Below are positions 1 through 9,094 of a DNA stretch of 64,000 bases, piece by piece. The stretch's first letter is position 1, and each line of letters opens with the position of its first letter. Below the pieces are notes generated by a model. It was not told where the DNA came from. It made no database searches and was given only the letters and a program-made list of their open reading frames with translations. The stretch comes from Micromonospora coxensis (lineage in GTDB: Bacteria > Actinomycetota > Actinomycetes > Mycobacteriales > Micromonosporaceae), in contig NZ_LT607753.1 in the NCBI RefSeq assembly GCF_900090295.1, forward strand, positions 5,766,001 through 5,830,000. Direction: 5' to 3'. The position numbers and the translations under genes were made by a program.

Positions 1-1454
1 AGTCCGTGGCGGCCGACCGGGCGGTGAACATGACCGCCGAGAGCGGCATCGCCACCAGCAACGACGTCATCGACAAGGTCGCCGGCATCACCGGCCGCGA
101 CCCGGAGGCGGTGGCCGACGCCCTGGAGGTCGAGACGCCGGTCGGCGGGCAGGTGATGCGCTTCAGCTACTCCGGGCGTGGTGAGCAGGAGGCCGTCGAC
201 GGCGCGAACGGCGCGGCCGAGGCGTACCTGGAACTGCGCAAGGGCATGTACGAGAACCAGCGCGCGGCGGTGCTCAAGTCGTACGACGACACGATCGCCG
301 TGGTCACCGCCCAGCGCACCACCACGCAGAAGTCGCTGCCGGCCAACCAGCCGTCGAGCAACCCGTCGCCGCGCACCAGCGCCCTGCTGGACCAGCTCCG
401 GGCGCTCAACGACCAGCTCGCCACGCTGGCCGAGCAGCGGTCCAAGGTCGCCTCCGCCGACCTGAGCCCCGGCTCGGTGACCAGCGCCGCGCGTACCCCC
501 GTGCCGTCCAGCCGGGACGCCGCGCCGCTGATCCTGGTCGCCGGCCTGCTCGGCGGTCTGCTCCTGGGCGGCCTGGTGGCCTTCGTCCGGGAGTCGCTGG
601 ACCGCCGGGTGCGTACCGCCGGCGAGGCCGCGAGCGCGATCGGCGCGCCGCTGCTCGGCACGGTCCGCCGGGACCGGTCCGGCCAGCCCGACGAGGCCGA
701 CCTGCGCTACCTGGTGCTCGCCCTCGGCCGGTGGGTGGACGGGCCGCAACGCACCCCGCTGGTGGTGCTCTCCTCGTCGGCCGACGAGGGGCGCGAGCAG
801 GTCACCGCCGGGCTGGCCGTCGTGCTCGCCGCCGCCGGCCACGAGGTGCGCCTCGGAGTCACCCCGGAGAGCCTGGACCGGATCCGGCCGCTGATGCTGG
901 ACGCGCAGCGCCGCAACCCGCCGGTGGAGCCGGCCCGCAGCAAGCTGCCCCGGCCCCGGCCGGCGCCCGCGTCCACCGCGGTGCCGGCGGCCACGCCGGC
1001 CCCGGCTCCCACGCCGGCTGCCGGCGGCGGTCCGGAGGACACCATGGTGATCCCCGCCGTCCGCAAGCCCCGGCCGTTCCCCACCCCGGAGGCGAAGAAC
1101 GGCGCGGTGTACCGGTCCACCACGACCGACGACAAGACCGAGGTCATTCCGACCACACCCCGGCCCGGCCCGGCCACCGGCACCGCGGCCGACGGGCAGG
1201 AGCTGCGCATCGGCTCCGGACGGGTGCGTCTGGTCGACCTCGACGCCGCGCCCGGCGACGGCCTCACCGTGCTCGACGCCCCGCCCGCGCTGCACGACGA
1301 GCGCGGGGTCCGGGCCGCCCGGGAGGGCCGGGCGGTGCTGGTCGCGGCCCGGGACCGCACCCGCACCAACCAGCTCCAGCAGCTCGTGGAGCGGCTGCGT
1401 TCGGTCGGGGTGGAGCCGTTCGGGTTCGTGGTGACGGGAGAGGGCCGTGACTGA
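1..1454 (+). CDS. Wzz-like polysaccharide co-polymerase with degenerate BY-kinase domain (5' partial)
   Basis: The frame is open from the window edge, so the true start lies upstream; about 483 codons are visible. The first part is a periplasmic, partly helical region. A single membrane segment follows at about residues 173-195 of the visible part (LILVAGLLGGLLLGGLVAFV), then a cytoplasmic domain shaped like the BY-kinase/CpsD fold found in Wzz-type chain-length regulators. The Walker A position reads SSADEGREQ instead of GEGKST-like, and the Walker A' aspartates are absent. A Pro-rich stretch (about 305-345) interrupts the domain, and a VLDAPP segment near the C-terminus matches the usual VDTPP strand. 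It is probably a non-catalytic scaffold that sets chain length or recruits the polymerase. It overlaps the next gene by 8 bp, which suggests translational coupling in an exopolysaccharide operon. Confidence 0.7.
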   Translation, partial: SVAADRAVNMTAESGIATSNDVIDKVAGITGRDPEAVADALEVETPVGGQVMRFSYSGRGEQEAVDGANGAAEAYLELRKGMYENQRAAVLKSYDDTIAVVTAQRTTTQKSLPANQPSSNPSPRTSALLDQLRALNDQLATLAEQRSKVASADLSPGSVTSAARTPVPSSRDAAPLILVAGLLGGLLLGGLVAFVRESLDRRVRTAGEAASAIGAPLLGTVRRDRSGQPDEADLRYLVLALGRWVDGPQRTPLVVLSSSADEGREQVTAGLAVVLAAAGHEVRLGVTPESLDRIRPLMLDAQRRNPPVEPARSKLPRPRPAPASTAVPAATPAPAPTPAAGGGPEDTMVIPAVRKPRPFPTPEAKNGAVYRSTTTDDKTEVIPTTPRPGPATGTAADGQELRIGSGRVRLVDLDAAPGDGLTVLDAPPALHDERGVRAAREGRAVLVAARDRTRTNQLQQLVERLRSVGVEPFGFVVTGEGRD

Positions 1455-2394
1455 CCGCGACCGGCCGGCGGGCGGAGCCCCGGGGGCGTACCCGCCGGTG
1501 ACCGTGGTGGTGGCCACCCGGGACCGTCCGGGGCTGCTGGAACGGGCCGTGCGGGCGGTGCTCGACCAGGACCATCCCGGCCCGGTCGAGTGCGTGGTCG
1601 TGTACGACCACACCGACATCCGCCCGCTCGACCTGCCCGTGCCGGACGGCCGCGCGCTGCGCTACGTCAACAACACCCACTCCCGGGGCCTGCCCGGTGG
1701 CCGCAACACCGGGGTGGACACCGCCTCGCACGACCTGATCGCCTTCTGCGACGACGACGACTTCTGGCTGCCGGGCAAGCTGCGCCGGCAGGTGGAGCTG
1801 CTCGCCGAGCGTCCCGACGCGGCCGCCGCGAGCTGCGGCATCCGGCTGGAGGGCCCGGGAATCGCCAAGGAGCGCCGGCTCGACGTCGCCGAGGTGAGGC
1901 TGGCGGACTTCGTCGAGGACCGGATCATGGAGGTGCACTCCAGCACCATCCTGATCCGCCGGTCCACCTGGGACGCCGTCGGCCCGGTCGACGAGGAGCT
2001 GCCCGGCGGCTACGGCGAGGACTACGAGTGGCTGCTGCGCATCGCCGCGCACGGCCCGGTGGTGATCGTGCCGGAGGTCCTGGTGGTGGTGGACTGGCAC
2101 GGCGGCTCCTTCTTCTTCGGCCGCTGGGCGATGATCGTCGAGGCCACCCGCTACCTGATCGACAAGCATCCCGAGCTGGCCGGCAGCCGTACCGGCCTGG
2201 CCCGGCTGCACGGGCAGATCGCCTTCGCGCTCGCCTCCGGCCGGCGGCGCCGGGAGGCGGTGCGGGAGCTGGGTCGGGTGCTGCGGCTGAACCCGCGCGA
2301 GAAGCGGGTGCTGGTGACCGTGCCCGTGGTGCTCGGGCTGCTCTCCGGGGAGCGGGTGCTGCGGCTGGCCCAGCGGACGGGGCGGGGTGTCTGA
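1447..2394 (+). CDS. Family 2 glycosyltransferase
   Basis: A 315-residue GT-A fold glycosyltransferase. The N-terminal nucleotide-binding strand is VTVVVATRDRP (residues 18-28). The acidic metal/sugar-nucleotide motif DDDD sits at about residue 102 in FCDDDDFW, and EDYEW at about 192 fits the ED motif that carries the catalytic base in GT2 enzymes. It should add one sugar to a lipid-linked repeat unit at the inner face of the membrane; the sugar cannot be told from sequence. The GTG start at 1447 lies inside the preceding gene, and the next gene again overlaps by 8 bp, so the genes are co-transcribed. No membrane helix is evident. Confidence 0.85.
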   Translation: MTDRDRPAGGAPGAYPPVTVVVATRDRPGLLERAVRAVLDQDHPGPVECVVVYDHTDIRPLDLPVPDGRALRYVNNTHSRGLPGGRNTGVDTASHDLIAFCDDDDFWLPGKLRRQVELLAERPDAAAASCGIRLEGPGIAKERRLDVAEVRLADFVEDRIMEVHSSTILIRRSTWDAVGPVDEELPGGYGEDYEWLLRIAAHGPVVIVPEVLVVVDWHGGSFFFGRWAMIVEATRYLIDKHPELAGSRTGLARLHGQIAFALASGRRRREAVRELGRVLRLNPREKRVLVTVPVVLGLLSGERVLRLAQRTGRGV

Positions 2395-3931
2395 CCGACG
2401 GCCCGGGACCGCCGCGCCGCCGACACCCGGGAGCCCCGCGCCGACCTCCGGCAGCCCGGCGCGGCCTACGCCCGGGCCGCCGCCGCTGCCGGTCTGGCCG
2501 CTGACGGTCATGTTCGCGCTGGTGCCGCTCTGGTGGGCGCTGGGCGCGTTCTACCTCGGCTGGTCGGTGTTCGGCGTCGTCCTGCTCGCCCTGCTGGTCA
2601 CCCGGGGCCGGGTGCCGCTGCCCGCCGGCGCCGCCTGCTGGCTGGTCTTCCTCGTCGTGGTGCTGCTCAGCGCCACCCGGCTGGACCGGGTCACCGCGTA
2701 CTTCACCTTCGGGCTGCGCTACGGCTTCCTGGTGACCGCCCTGGTGGTCTGCGTGTACGTCCACACCCTCGTCCGGGAGGGCACCTCCTGGGAGCGGGTG
2801 CTGCGCCCGCTCGGCTGGTACTGGCTGGGCATCGTGGCGCTGGGCTGGCTGGCCGTGCTGGCGCCGACCTTCGCGCTGACCACGCCGGTGGAGCTGGCGC
2901 TGCCGGGCGGCATCGCCGGTGAGCGGTACATCCAGGCGCTGACCCACGTGCGCGCCAACGAGTTCAACCCGGTGTCCCGTACGCCGATCTACCGCACCGC
3001 CGCGCCGTACCCGTACACCAACAACTGGGGCACCGCGTACGCGCTGCTGGTGCCGTGCGTGCTGGCGTACCTGACCTCGGTGCGCACCGGGCGGTTCCGG
3101 GTGGCGCTGTGGGTGTCGCTGCCGCTGTCGGTGGTGCCGGCGTTCATGACGCTCAACCGGGGCATGTTCCTCGGCCTCGGCGCCGGCCTGCTCTACCTCG
3201 GCCTGCGGGCGCTGGTGCGCGGCAACGCCCGGCTGATCGTCTCGATCGCCGGCCTGGTGGTGCTGGTCTGGATCGTCAGCCTGGTCGTCCCGGTACAGGA
3301 GATGATCAACGCGCGGGTCAGCACCACCGACACCAACGTCGACCGGATGGACCTGTACCTGCGCACCTGGCAGGCGGTGGAGCGCTCGCCGCTGCTCGGC
3401 TACGGCGCGCCGAAGAGCGTCGACACCACCCTGGCCGAGGAGCCGCTGGGCACCCAGGGGCTGATCTGGCAGATCCTCTACAGCCACGGCATCCCGGCGC
3501 TGGTGCTCTTCCTGTCCTGGCTGGTCCTGGTGGCCCGGCGGCTGGCCGCCGCGGTCTCGCCGGCCGGGCACTGGCTGAGCACCGTCCCGGTGATCGCGCT
3601 GGTGGTGATCCCCGTCTACGCCTACATCGACCCGAACCTGTCGGTGATCTTCTTCGCCGTCGGGGCCGGGCTCGCCGCGGTCAGCGGGCCGGTCAACCGG
3701 GCCTCGCTCGGCCCGTCCAGCATGTCCCGGCCGGCGCCGCTGACGCCGTGGCGTACCCGGGGCTTCGGCCGGGCCGCCGTGCCGCAGGGCCCGGACGCCC
3801 CGGCAGGGGCGACCGGGGTCGCGGCCGTGCCGCTGCGCACCGCCGACCCGGCCCCGGCGGACCGTCCGCCGACCGGGTCCGCGCCGCAGCCGCCGGTGGG
3901 TCAGCGGCCGGGAACGGGACGGCCGGCATGA
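2387..3931 (+). CDS. Wzy-like O-antigen ligase/polymerase membrane protein
   Basis: A 514-residue integral membrane protein with roughly ten or more hydrophobic segments and one long hydrophilic loop around residues 180-220 that contains a Tyr/Asn-rich stretch (YPYTNNWG). This is the layout of the Wzy/WaaL family, whose members join lipid-linked repeat units into a polymer or transfer them to an acceptor on the outer face of the membrane. Function is inferred from topology plus its place between a glycosyltransferase and a Wzx-like flippase; sequence conservation in this family is low. The first ~25 residues and the last ~75 are Pro/Ala-rich and likely disordered. GTG start at 2387 overlaps the upstream stop, and the stop overlaps the next ATG (ATGA). 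Confidence 0.75.
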   Translation: MSDRRPGTAAPPTPGSPAPTSGSPARPTPGPPPLPVWPLTVMFALVPLWWALGAFYLGWSVFGVVLLALLVTRGRVPLPAGAACWLVFLVVVLLSATRLDRVTAYFTFGLRYGFLVTALVVCVYVHTLVREGTSWERVLRPLGWYWLGIVALGWLAVLAPTFALTTPVELALPGGIAGERYIQALTHVRANEFNPVSRTPIYRTAAPYPYTNNWGTAYALLVPCVLAYLTSVRTGRFRVALWVSLPLSVVPAFMTLNRGMFLGLGAGLLYLGLRALVRGNARLIVSIAGLVVLVWIVSLVVPVQEMINARVSTTDTNVDRMDLYLRTWQAVERSPLLGYGAPKSVDTTLAEEPLGTQGLIWQILYSHGIPALVLFLSWLVLVARRLAAAVSPAGHWLSTVPVIALVVIPVYAYIDPNLSVIFFAVGAGLAAVSGPVNRASLGPSSMSRPAPLTPWRTRGFGRAAVPQGPDAPAGATGVAAVPLRTADPAPADRPPTGSAPQPPVGQRPGTGRPA

Positions 3932-5475
3932 CCGACCCGGGTACGCGGGCCACCGCCGTCACCGCCACGCCGGAGTCCGGCGAGCGGGAGGTACGGCGCG
4001 GCACGCGCAACGGCATGGTCGGGCTGGCCGGCGCGGCCGTCAACGGCCTGCTCGGCTTCGCCCTGACCGTGGTGATCGTCCGGGGTCTCGGCCCGGCGGG
4101 CTCCGGCGCGATGTTCACCGCCATCGGCGTGGTGGCCATCATGGGCGTGCTCTGCTGCGCGGGCGCGGACACCGCGCTGGTCTGGGCGCTGCCCCGGCGT
4201 ACCCCCGGCCGGCACGGGGACGCCGCCCGGCTGCTGCCGGTGGCGCTGGCGCCGACGCTGCTGCTCACCGTGGCGGTGGCCGGGGCCGGTGTGGCCGCCG
4301 CCGGGGCGCTCGCGCCGGTGCTGTTCGACCCGGGCGCCACCGAGGGTCCGGGCCTGCTCCGGCTGGCCTTCGCCGGCCTGCCGTTCGTGGTGGCGATGAC
4401 CGTGCTGCTCGCCGCCGTCCGGGCGGTCCGTCCGGTCGCCGCCCTGGTCGCCGTGCAGTACGTCCTGGTGCCGGCGGCCCGCCCCGCGCTGGTGCTGGCC
4501 GCGCTGGCCGCCGGGGCGGGGGTGACCGTCGCCTTCGCCGGCTGGCTCGCCCCGGTGGCGCTGGCCGTGCTGGTCTGCGCGGCGCTGCTGGTGCGTCCGC
4601 TCGCGCTGACCTCCGGGGCGACGCTGCGGCCGGTGCGCGAGGACTGGCGGACGCTGTGGGGCTTCGCCCTGCCCCGGGCCGCGTCGGCGACCATCGACGC
4701 CAGCAGCATGTGGCTGACCGTGCTGCTCACCGCCGCCCTGGCCGACCAGGCCGAGGCCGGCGTCATCGGCGCCGTCGGCCGGTACGCGCTGGCCGGGCTG
4801 CTGATCATGCAGGGCCTGCGGGTGGCCGTCGCGCCGCAGTTGTCCCGCCTGCTCGGGCAGGGGCGCACCGCCGAGGCGGCGGCGGTGTACCGGCGGATCA
4901 CCGCCTGGATCATCGCGCTGTCCTGGCCCGGGTACCTGCTGCTGGCCGTCTTCGCCCCGGGATTCCTGCGGCTGTTCGGCGCGGAGTTCACCACCGGCGC
5001 CACCGCGATGGTCGTGCTCGCCGGGGCCATGCTGGTCAACTCCGGCACCGGCATCGTGCAGACGCTGCTGCTGATGAGCGGCAGCAGCGGCCGGCACCTG
5101 GTCGCCGCCGCCACCGGGCTGCTGCTCAACGTCGGGCTCGCGGTGGTGCTGATCCCGCCGCACGGCGCGCTCGGCGCGGCCCTGGCCTGGACCGTCGGCA
5201 TCGTGGTGGAGAACGTGCTCGCCACCCTCGCCGCCCGCCGGGTGGTCGGCGAGCCGCTGCTCACCCGGGCGGTGCTGGCGGCCGCGCTGGCCGCCGCCAC
5301 GGCCACCGCCGTCCTGGCCGGCGCGGGCGCGGCGGTCGCCGGCCGCGGGGTGGCCGGGCTGTTCCTCACCCTCGGGGTGGCGGTGCTGCTCGCCGGCGCG
5401 CTGCTGCTGCACCCCGGGGTACGCCGACGGGTGCGGGCGACGGCGCCCACCCTGCTGGGCCGGGGGCCGCGATGA
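3928..5475 (+). CDS. Wzx-like lipid-linked oligosaccharide flippase (MOP superfamily)
   Basis: A 515-residue polytopic membrane protein of the MATE/MOP superfamily, with about 12-14 hydrophobic segments and short polar loops. It begins with a ~30-residue polar tail, then GMVGLAGAAVNGLLGF, a first helix typical of polysaccharide flippases. It should move the undecaprenyl-linked repeat unit across the membrane to the Wzy-like protein encoded just upstream. The ATG at 3928 overlaps the upstream stop as ATGA; a longer reading of the frame back to 3055 would run inside the upstream gene and is rejected. The stop is followed by a strong ribosome binding site for the sulfotransferase. Confidence 0.8.
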   Translation: MTDPGTRATAVTATPESGEREVRRGTRNGMVGLAGAAVNGLLGFALTVVIVRGLGPAGSGAMFTAIGVVAIMGVLCCAGADTALVWALPRRTPGRHGDAARLLPVALAPTLLLTVAVAGAGVAAAGALAPVLFDPGATEGPGLLRLAFAGLPFVVAMTVLLAAVRAVRPVAALVAVQYVLVPAARPALVLAALAAGAGVTVAFAGWLAPVALAVLVCAALLVRPLALTSGATLRPVREDWRTLWGFALPRAASATIDASSMWLTVLLTAALADQAEAGVIGAVGRYALAGLLIMQGLRVAVAPQLSRLLGQGRTAEAAAVYRRITAWIIALSWPGYLLLAVFAPGFLRLFGAEFTTGATAMVVLAGAMLVNSGTGIVQTLLLMSGSSGRHLVAAATGLLLNVGLAVVLIPPHGALGAALAWTVGIVVENVLATLAARRVVGEPLLTRAVLAAALAAATATAVLAGAGAAVAGRGVAGLFLTLGVAVLLAGALLLHPGVRRRVRATAPTLLGRGPR

Positions 5476-5488
5476 CGAGGAGGACGCG

Positions 5489-6382
5489 ATGACGACGATG
5501 CGGGACCGGGTCAAGCAGTTGGTGCCCACCCCGCTGGTGACCGGGGTGCGCAGCTCACTGGTCCGGTACGGGGAACGCACCAGCGACCGGCGTCCGCTGC
5601 CGGACTTCCTGATCATCGGCACCAAGCGCGGCGGCACCACCTCGCTCTGGCGCTACCTGCTGGAGCACCCGCTGGTGCCGCGCCTCTTCCCGGCCTGGAA
5701 CACCAAGACCTCGCACTACTTCGAGGACACCTACTCCCGGGGCGAGGCGTGGTACCGCTCGCACTTCCCGACCCGGCGGCAGCGGCAGGCGCTGGAGCGC
5801 CGGCACGGCGGGCCGACCCGGGTGGGGGAGGCCGCGCCGCTGTACATGTTCCACCCGCTCGCCGCGCAGCGGGTGGCCGGGCTGATCCCGTCGGTGAAGC
5901 TCATCGTGCTGCTGCGTGACCCGGTCCAGCGGGCGTACTCGCACTGGAAGGAGCGGCGCACCGAGGGGGTGGAGCCGCTGGACTTCGCCGAGGCCCTCGC
6001 GGCCGAGGAGGAGCGTACGGCGGGAGAGCGGGAGAAGCTGATCGCCGACCCGACGTACGTCAGCAACGCCTACGACTGGTACAGCTACCGGGCCCGGGGG
6101 CGCTACCTGGAGCACCTGGAGCCCTGGCTGGACCGCTTCGACCCGGCGCAGCTGCTGATCCTGCCCAGCGAGACGCTCTACCGCGAGCCGGCGGCCACCC
6201 ACGCCCGGGTGCTCGACTTCCTCGGCCTGCCGCCGTACCGGCTCGACCGGTACGAGGTCTTCAACGACCGGCGCAGCAACGCCATGGACCCGGCCGTGCG
6301 CGCCGAGCTGACCCGGTACTACGCGCCGTACGACGAGGCCCTCGCCAGCCGGCTGGGCATGACCTTCGACTGGGGGAGCTGA
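5489..6382 (+). CDS. PAPS-dependent sulfotransferase
   Basis: A 297-residue soluble sulfotransferase. The 5'-phosphosulfate binding loop is IGTKRGGTTSLW (about residues 43-54) and the 3'-phosphate binding segment is LLRDPVQRAYSHW (about 140-152); both are diagnostic for the P-loop-like sulfotransferase family, which moves sulfate from PAPS onto a hydroxyl or amine. Residues 165-195 are Glu-rich. Its place directly after Wzx suggests sulfation of the polysaccharide or its precursor, but the acceptor is not identifiable. GAGGAGG at 5477-5483 is well placed for the ATG at 5489. Confidence 0.85.
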   Translation: MTTMRDRVKQLVPTPLVTGVRSSLVRYGERTSDRRPLPDFLIIGTKRGGTTSLWRYLLEHPLVPRLFPAWNTKTSHYFEDTYSRGEAWYRSHFPTRRQRQALERRHGGPTRVGEAAPLYMFHPLAAQRVAGLIPSVKLIVLLRDPVQRAYSHWKERRTEGVEPLDFAEALAAEEERTAGEREKLIADPTYVSNAYDWYSYRARGRYLEHLEPWLDRFDPAQLLILPSETLYREPAATHARVLDFLGLPPYRLDRYEVFNDRRSNAMDPAVRAELTRYYAPYDEALASRLGMTFDWGS

Positions 6383-6384
6383 CC

Positions 6385-7092
6385 GTGGTGAGCGGGACCC
6401 GAACGAACGACGAGAGCCCGGCGGCGCCCCGCCGCAGCTCGCTCAACGCGCTGCGGTTCCGGTTGGTCGACTCGCCCGACTCGTACGGGGCGAAGCGCCG
6501 GGCGAAGCGGGCGCTCTGGCTGTCGGAGACCTTCCCGGACCTGGCGGAGATGTCCGTGCTGGACCTGGGCGGCCGGGTGGGCAGCTGGTCGACGGTGCCG
6601 GTGCGGCCGAGGCACGTGCACGTGGTCAACCTGGAGCCGCTGCCGGCGGAGCTGCCCGAGGGGATGGAGGCCGACCACGCGGACGCCTGCGAGCTGCCGC
6701 CGTCGATCATGAGCCGCCGTTACGACCTGGTGTTCAGCAACAGCGTGCTGGAGCACGTGGGCGGGCACGAGCGCCGCCGCCGGATGGCCGAGGCGATCCG
6801 TGAGCTGGCCCCCCGGCACTGGGTGCAGACGCCGTACCGGTACTTCCCGGTCGAGCCGCACTGGGTGGCGCCCGGCATGCAGTTCCTGCCGGTGCCGGCC
6901 CGGGTCGCGGTGGCCCGCAAGTGGCCGCTGGCCTACACCCCCGGCAAGTCCTGGGAGCAGGCGATGAAGCAGGTGCTCACCACCGAGCTGATCGGTCGGG
7001 CCGAGATGCGCTACCTCTTCCCCGACTCGACCATCCGGGCCGAGCGGCTGCTCGGCATGACCAAGTCGATCATCGCGGTCCGGACGGCCTGA
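6385..7092 (+). CDS. Class I SAM-dependent methyltransferase
   Basis: A 235-residue protein with a Rossmann-type SAM-binding motif I, VLDLGGRVGSW, at about residues 57-67, an acidic residue after strand 2 (VNLEPLP), and the post-II segment YDLVFSNSVLEHVGGH that resembles polysaccharide- and lipid-modifying methyltransferases. The start is GTG at 6385, two bases after the sulfotransferase stop; a GTG three bases later is also possible. It is the last gene of the exopolysaccharide run. Methylation of a sugar or a lipid carrier is the most economical guess from context; the substrate is unknown. Confidence 0.75.
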   Translation: MVSGTRTNDESPAAPRRSSLNALRFRLVDSPDSYGAKRRAKRALWLSETFPDLAEMSVLDLGGRVGSWSTVPVRPRHVHVVNLEPLPAELPEGMEADHADACELPPSIMSRRYDLVFSNSVLEHVGGHERRRRMAEAIRELAPRHWVQTPYRYFPVEPHWVAPGMQFLPVPARVAVARKWPLAYTPGKSWEQAMKQVLTTELIGRAEMRYLFPDSTIRAERLLGMTKSIIAVRTA

Positions 7093-7178
7093 CCGGCCCC
7101 GGTGACCTGCCCTGCGGACGCGCGTGTCCGTAGGGCGGGACGCCCCGGGCAGCGCGTCGGGCGGGTGCTCCGGCGTGA

Positions 7179-7184
7179 CAGACT
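7179..7184 (+). promoter_or_regulatory. Candidate -10 of aroC (leaderless)
   Basis: CAGACT ends 7 nt before the GTG start of aroC, the spacing expected when transcription begins at the start codon. No clear ribosome binding site precedes the GTG and no good -35 is visible. Confidence 0.35.
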
Positions 7185-7191
7185 GAGCGTC

Positions 7192-8370
7192 GTGTTGCGC
7201 TGGCTGACTGCAGGTGAATCCCATGGTCCCGCCCTCGTGGCCCTCCTGGAGGGTGTGCCCGCCGGGGTGGCGGTGACCTCCGGCGACATCGCCGGCGAGT
7301 TGGCCCGCCGCCGGCTCGGCTACGGCCGGGGCGCGCGGATGTCGTTCGAGCAGGACGAGGTCGAGATCATCGGCGGGCTGCGGCACGGCGTCACGCTGGG
7401 CAGCCCGGTGGCGATCCGGGTCGGCAACTCCGAGTGGCCGAAGTGGCGCACCGTCATGGCCGCCGACCCGGTCGACCCCGACGAGCTGGCCCGGCAGGCC
7501 CGCAACGCGCCGCTGACCCGGCCCCGGCCGGGCCACGCCGACCTCGCCGGCATGCAGAAGTACGGCCACACCGACGCCCGGCCGATCCTGGAGCGGGCCA
7601 GCGCGCGGGAGACCGCCGCCCGGGTGGCCGTGGGCACGGTGGCGAAGGCCCTGGTGAAGCAGGCCCTCGGCATCGAGATCGTCTCGCACGTGGTGGAGTT
7701 GGGGCCGGTCGCCGTCAAGCCGGGCCTGCGGCCCCGGCCGGAGGACGCCGAGCGGATCGACGCCGACCCGCTGCGCTGCCTCGACCCGGAGGCCAGCGCC
7801 CGGATGGTCGCCGAGGTCGACGCCGCGAAGAAGGCCGCCGACACCCTCGGCGGCGTGGTCGAGGTGCTGGCGTACGGGGTGCCGCCGGGCCTGGGCAGCC
7901 ACGTGCAGTGGGACCGCAAGCTCGACGCCCGGCTCGCCACCGCGCTGATGTCCATCCAGGCCATCAAGGGCGTGGAGATCGGCGACGGCTGGCAGCAGGC
8001 CCGCTCCCGCGGCTCCGAGGCGCACGACGAGATCATGCCCACCGCCACCGGCGTGCGGCGGGTCACCGACCGGGCCGGCGGCCTGGAGGGCGGCATCACC
8101 ACCGGCGAGCCGCTGCGGGTCAAGGCCGCGATGAAGCCGATCTCCTCGCTGAACCGGGCCCTCGCGACGGTGGACGTGACCACCGGCGAGCCGGCCACCG
8201 CGATCAACCAGCGGTCCGACGTCTGCGCGGTGCCCGCCGCGGCGGTGGTCGCCGAGGCGATGGTGGCGCTGGTCCTCGCCGAGGCGGCCACCGAGAAGTT
8301 CGGCGGCGACTCGGTGGCGGAGATCCGCCGCAACCTGGCCGGCTACCTCGACGCGCTGGTGATCCGGTGA
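7192..8370 (+). CDS. aroC: Chorismate synthase
   Basis: A 392-residue enzyme that converts 5-enolpyruvylshikimate-3-phosphate to chorismate with reduced FMN, the last step of the shikimate pathway. It opens with [14 protein letters not shown], the N-terminal signature, and has RPGHADLAG near residue 115, [13 protein letters not shown] near 135, and [15 protein letters not shown] near 340. Length and ends match the family. The start is taken at GTG 7192 because the family begins exactly at this [11 protein letters not shown] segment; the frame stays open further upstream, but that part has no family resemblance. aroK follows after 85 bp. Confidence 0.96.
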   Translation: MLRWLTAGESHGPALVALLEGVPAGVAVTSGDIAGELARRRLGYGRGARMSFEQDEVEIIGGLRHGVTLGSPVAIRVGNSEWPKWRTVMAADPVDPDELARQARNAPLTRPRPGHADLAGMQKYGHTDARPILERASARETAARVAVGTVAKALVKQALGIEIVSHVVELGPVAVKPGLRPRPEDAERIDADPLRCLDPEASARMVAEVDAAKKAADTLGGVVEVLAYGVPPGLGSHVQWDRKLDARLATALMSIQAIKGVEIGDGWQQARSRGSEAHDEIMPTATGVRRVTDRAGGLEGGITTGEPLRVKAAMKPISSLNRALATVDVTTGEPATAINQRSDVCAVPAAAVVAEAMVALVLAEAATEKFGGDSVAEIRRNLAGYLDALVIR

Positions 8371-8455
8371 ACGCGGGAACTGCGGCGCGGCGGAGCCGCG
8401 CAGTCGCGAGCGACGGCGTGGCCCCGGTGGGCGCGGCGCGGCGGGGCGTGACGCG

Positions 8456-8962
8456 ATGACGAAGCCGGTCTGTGTGCTGGTCGGTGCGCCGGGCTCCGGC
8501 AAGACCACCGTCGGCGAGGAGTTGGCGGCTCGGCTCGGGGTGGACTTCCGCGACACCGACGCCGACATCGAGGCGCTGGCCGGCAAGCCGATCCCGGAGA
8601 TCTTCATCGACGAGGGGGAGGCGCACTTCCGTACCCTCGAACGGGCGGCGGTGGCGGCGGCGCTGGCCTCGCACGGCGGCGTGCTGGCCCTCGGCGGCGG
8701 CGCGGTCCTCGCCGAGGAGAACCGGGCCGCGCTGGTCGGGCACACCGTGGTGTACCTGTCGGTGGAGCTGCCGGACGCGGTGAAGCGGGTCGGGCTCAGC
8801 ACCGGCCGTCCGCTGCTCGCGGTCAACCCGCGAGCCACCCTCAAGCACCTGATGGACCAGCGCCGTCCGCTCTACGCCGAGGTCGCGACCGCGACCGTGG
8901 TCACCGACGGGCGTGCCCCGGAGGAGATCGCCACCGAGATCGTCGGCCTGCTCAAGCCCTGA
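8456..8962 (+). CDS. aroK: Shikimate kinase
   Basis: A 168-residue P-loop kinase that phosphorylates shikimate with ATP. Walker A is GAPGSGKTT (residues 10-18), the shikimate-binding DTD follows at about 38-40, and the GGGA segment of the shikimate site is near residue 80. The LID region contains RPLL. Length is standard. In many actinobacteria aroK is directly followed by aroB; here a four-gene block lies between them and the gene ends at a strong hairpin (9051-9084). Confidence 0.95.
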   Translation: MTKPVCVLVGAPGSGKTTVGEELAARLGVDFRDTDADIEALAGKPIPEIFIDEGEAHFRTLERAAVAAALASHGGVLALGGGAVLAEENRAALVGHTVVYLSVELPDAVKRVGLSTGRPLLAVNPRATLKHLMDQRRPLYAEVATATVVTDGRAPEEIATEIVGLLKP

Positions 8963-9050
8963 CGCCTCCGACCGACCGGCACCTGTCGGTAGCCGGCCCG
9001 GCCACCGCCACCGCTCGGTCGGCGGCCCGGCGGTGACTGCCGGCGATCGT

Positions 9051-9084
9051 GGGCGTCGCCGGCCCGGATGGACCGGCGACGCCC
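9051..9084. terminator. Bidirectional terminator between aroK and the hydrolase
   Basis: A perfect 12-bp inverted repeat (GGGCGTCGCCGG / CCGGCGACGCCC) with a 10-nt loop sits between the convergent aroK and alpha/beta hydrolase genes. There is no T-tract, as is common in actinobacteria. Confidence 0.65.
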
Positions 9085-9094
9085 GTGCGGTCCG

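Noticed and set aside
3055..3927. Upstream extension of the Wzx-like gene
   Set aside because: This part of the frame lies inside the Wzy-like gene and has no membrane character. The ATG at 3928 overlaps the Wzy stop as expected for coupled genes.
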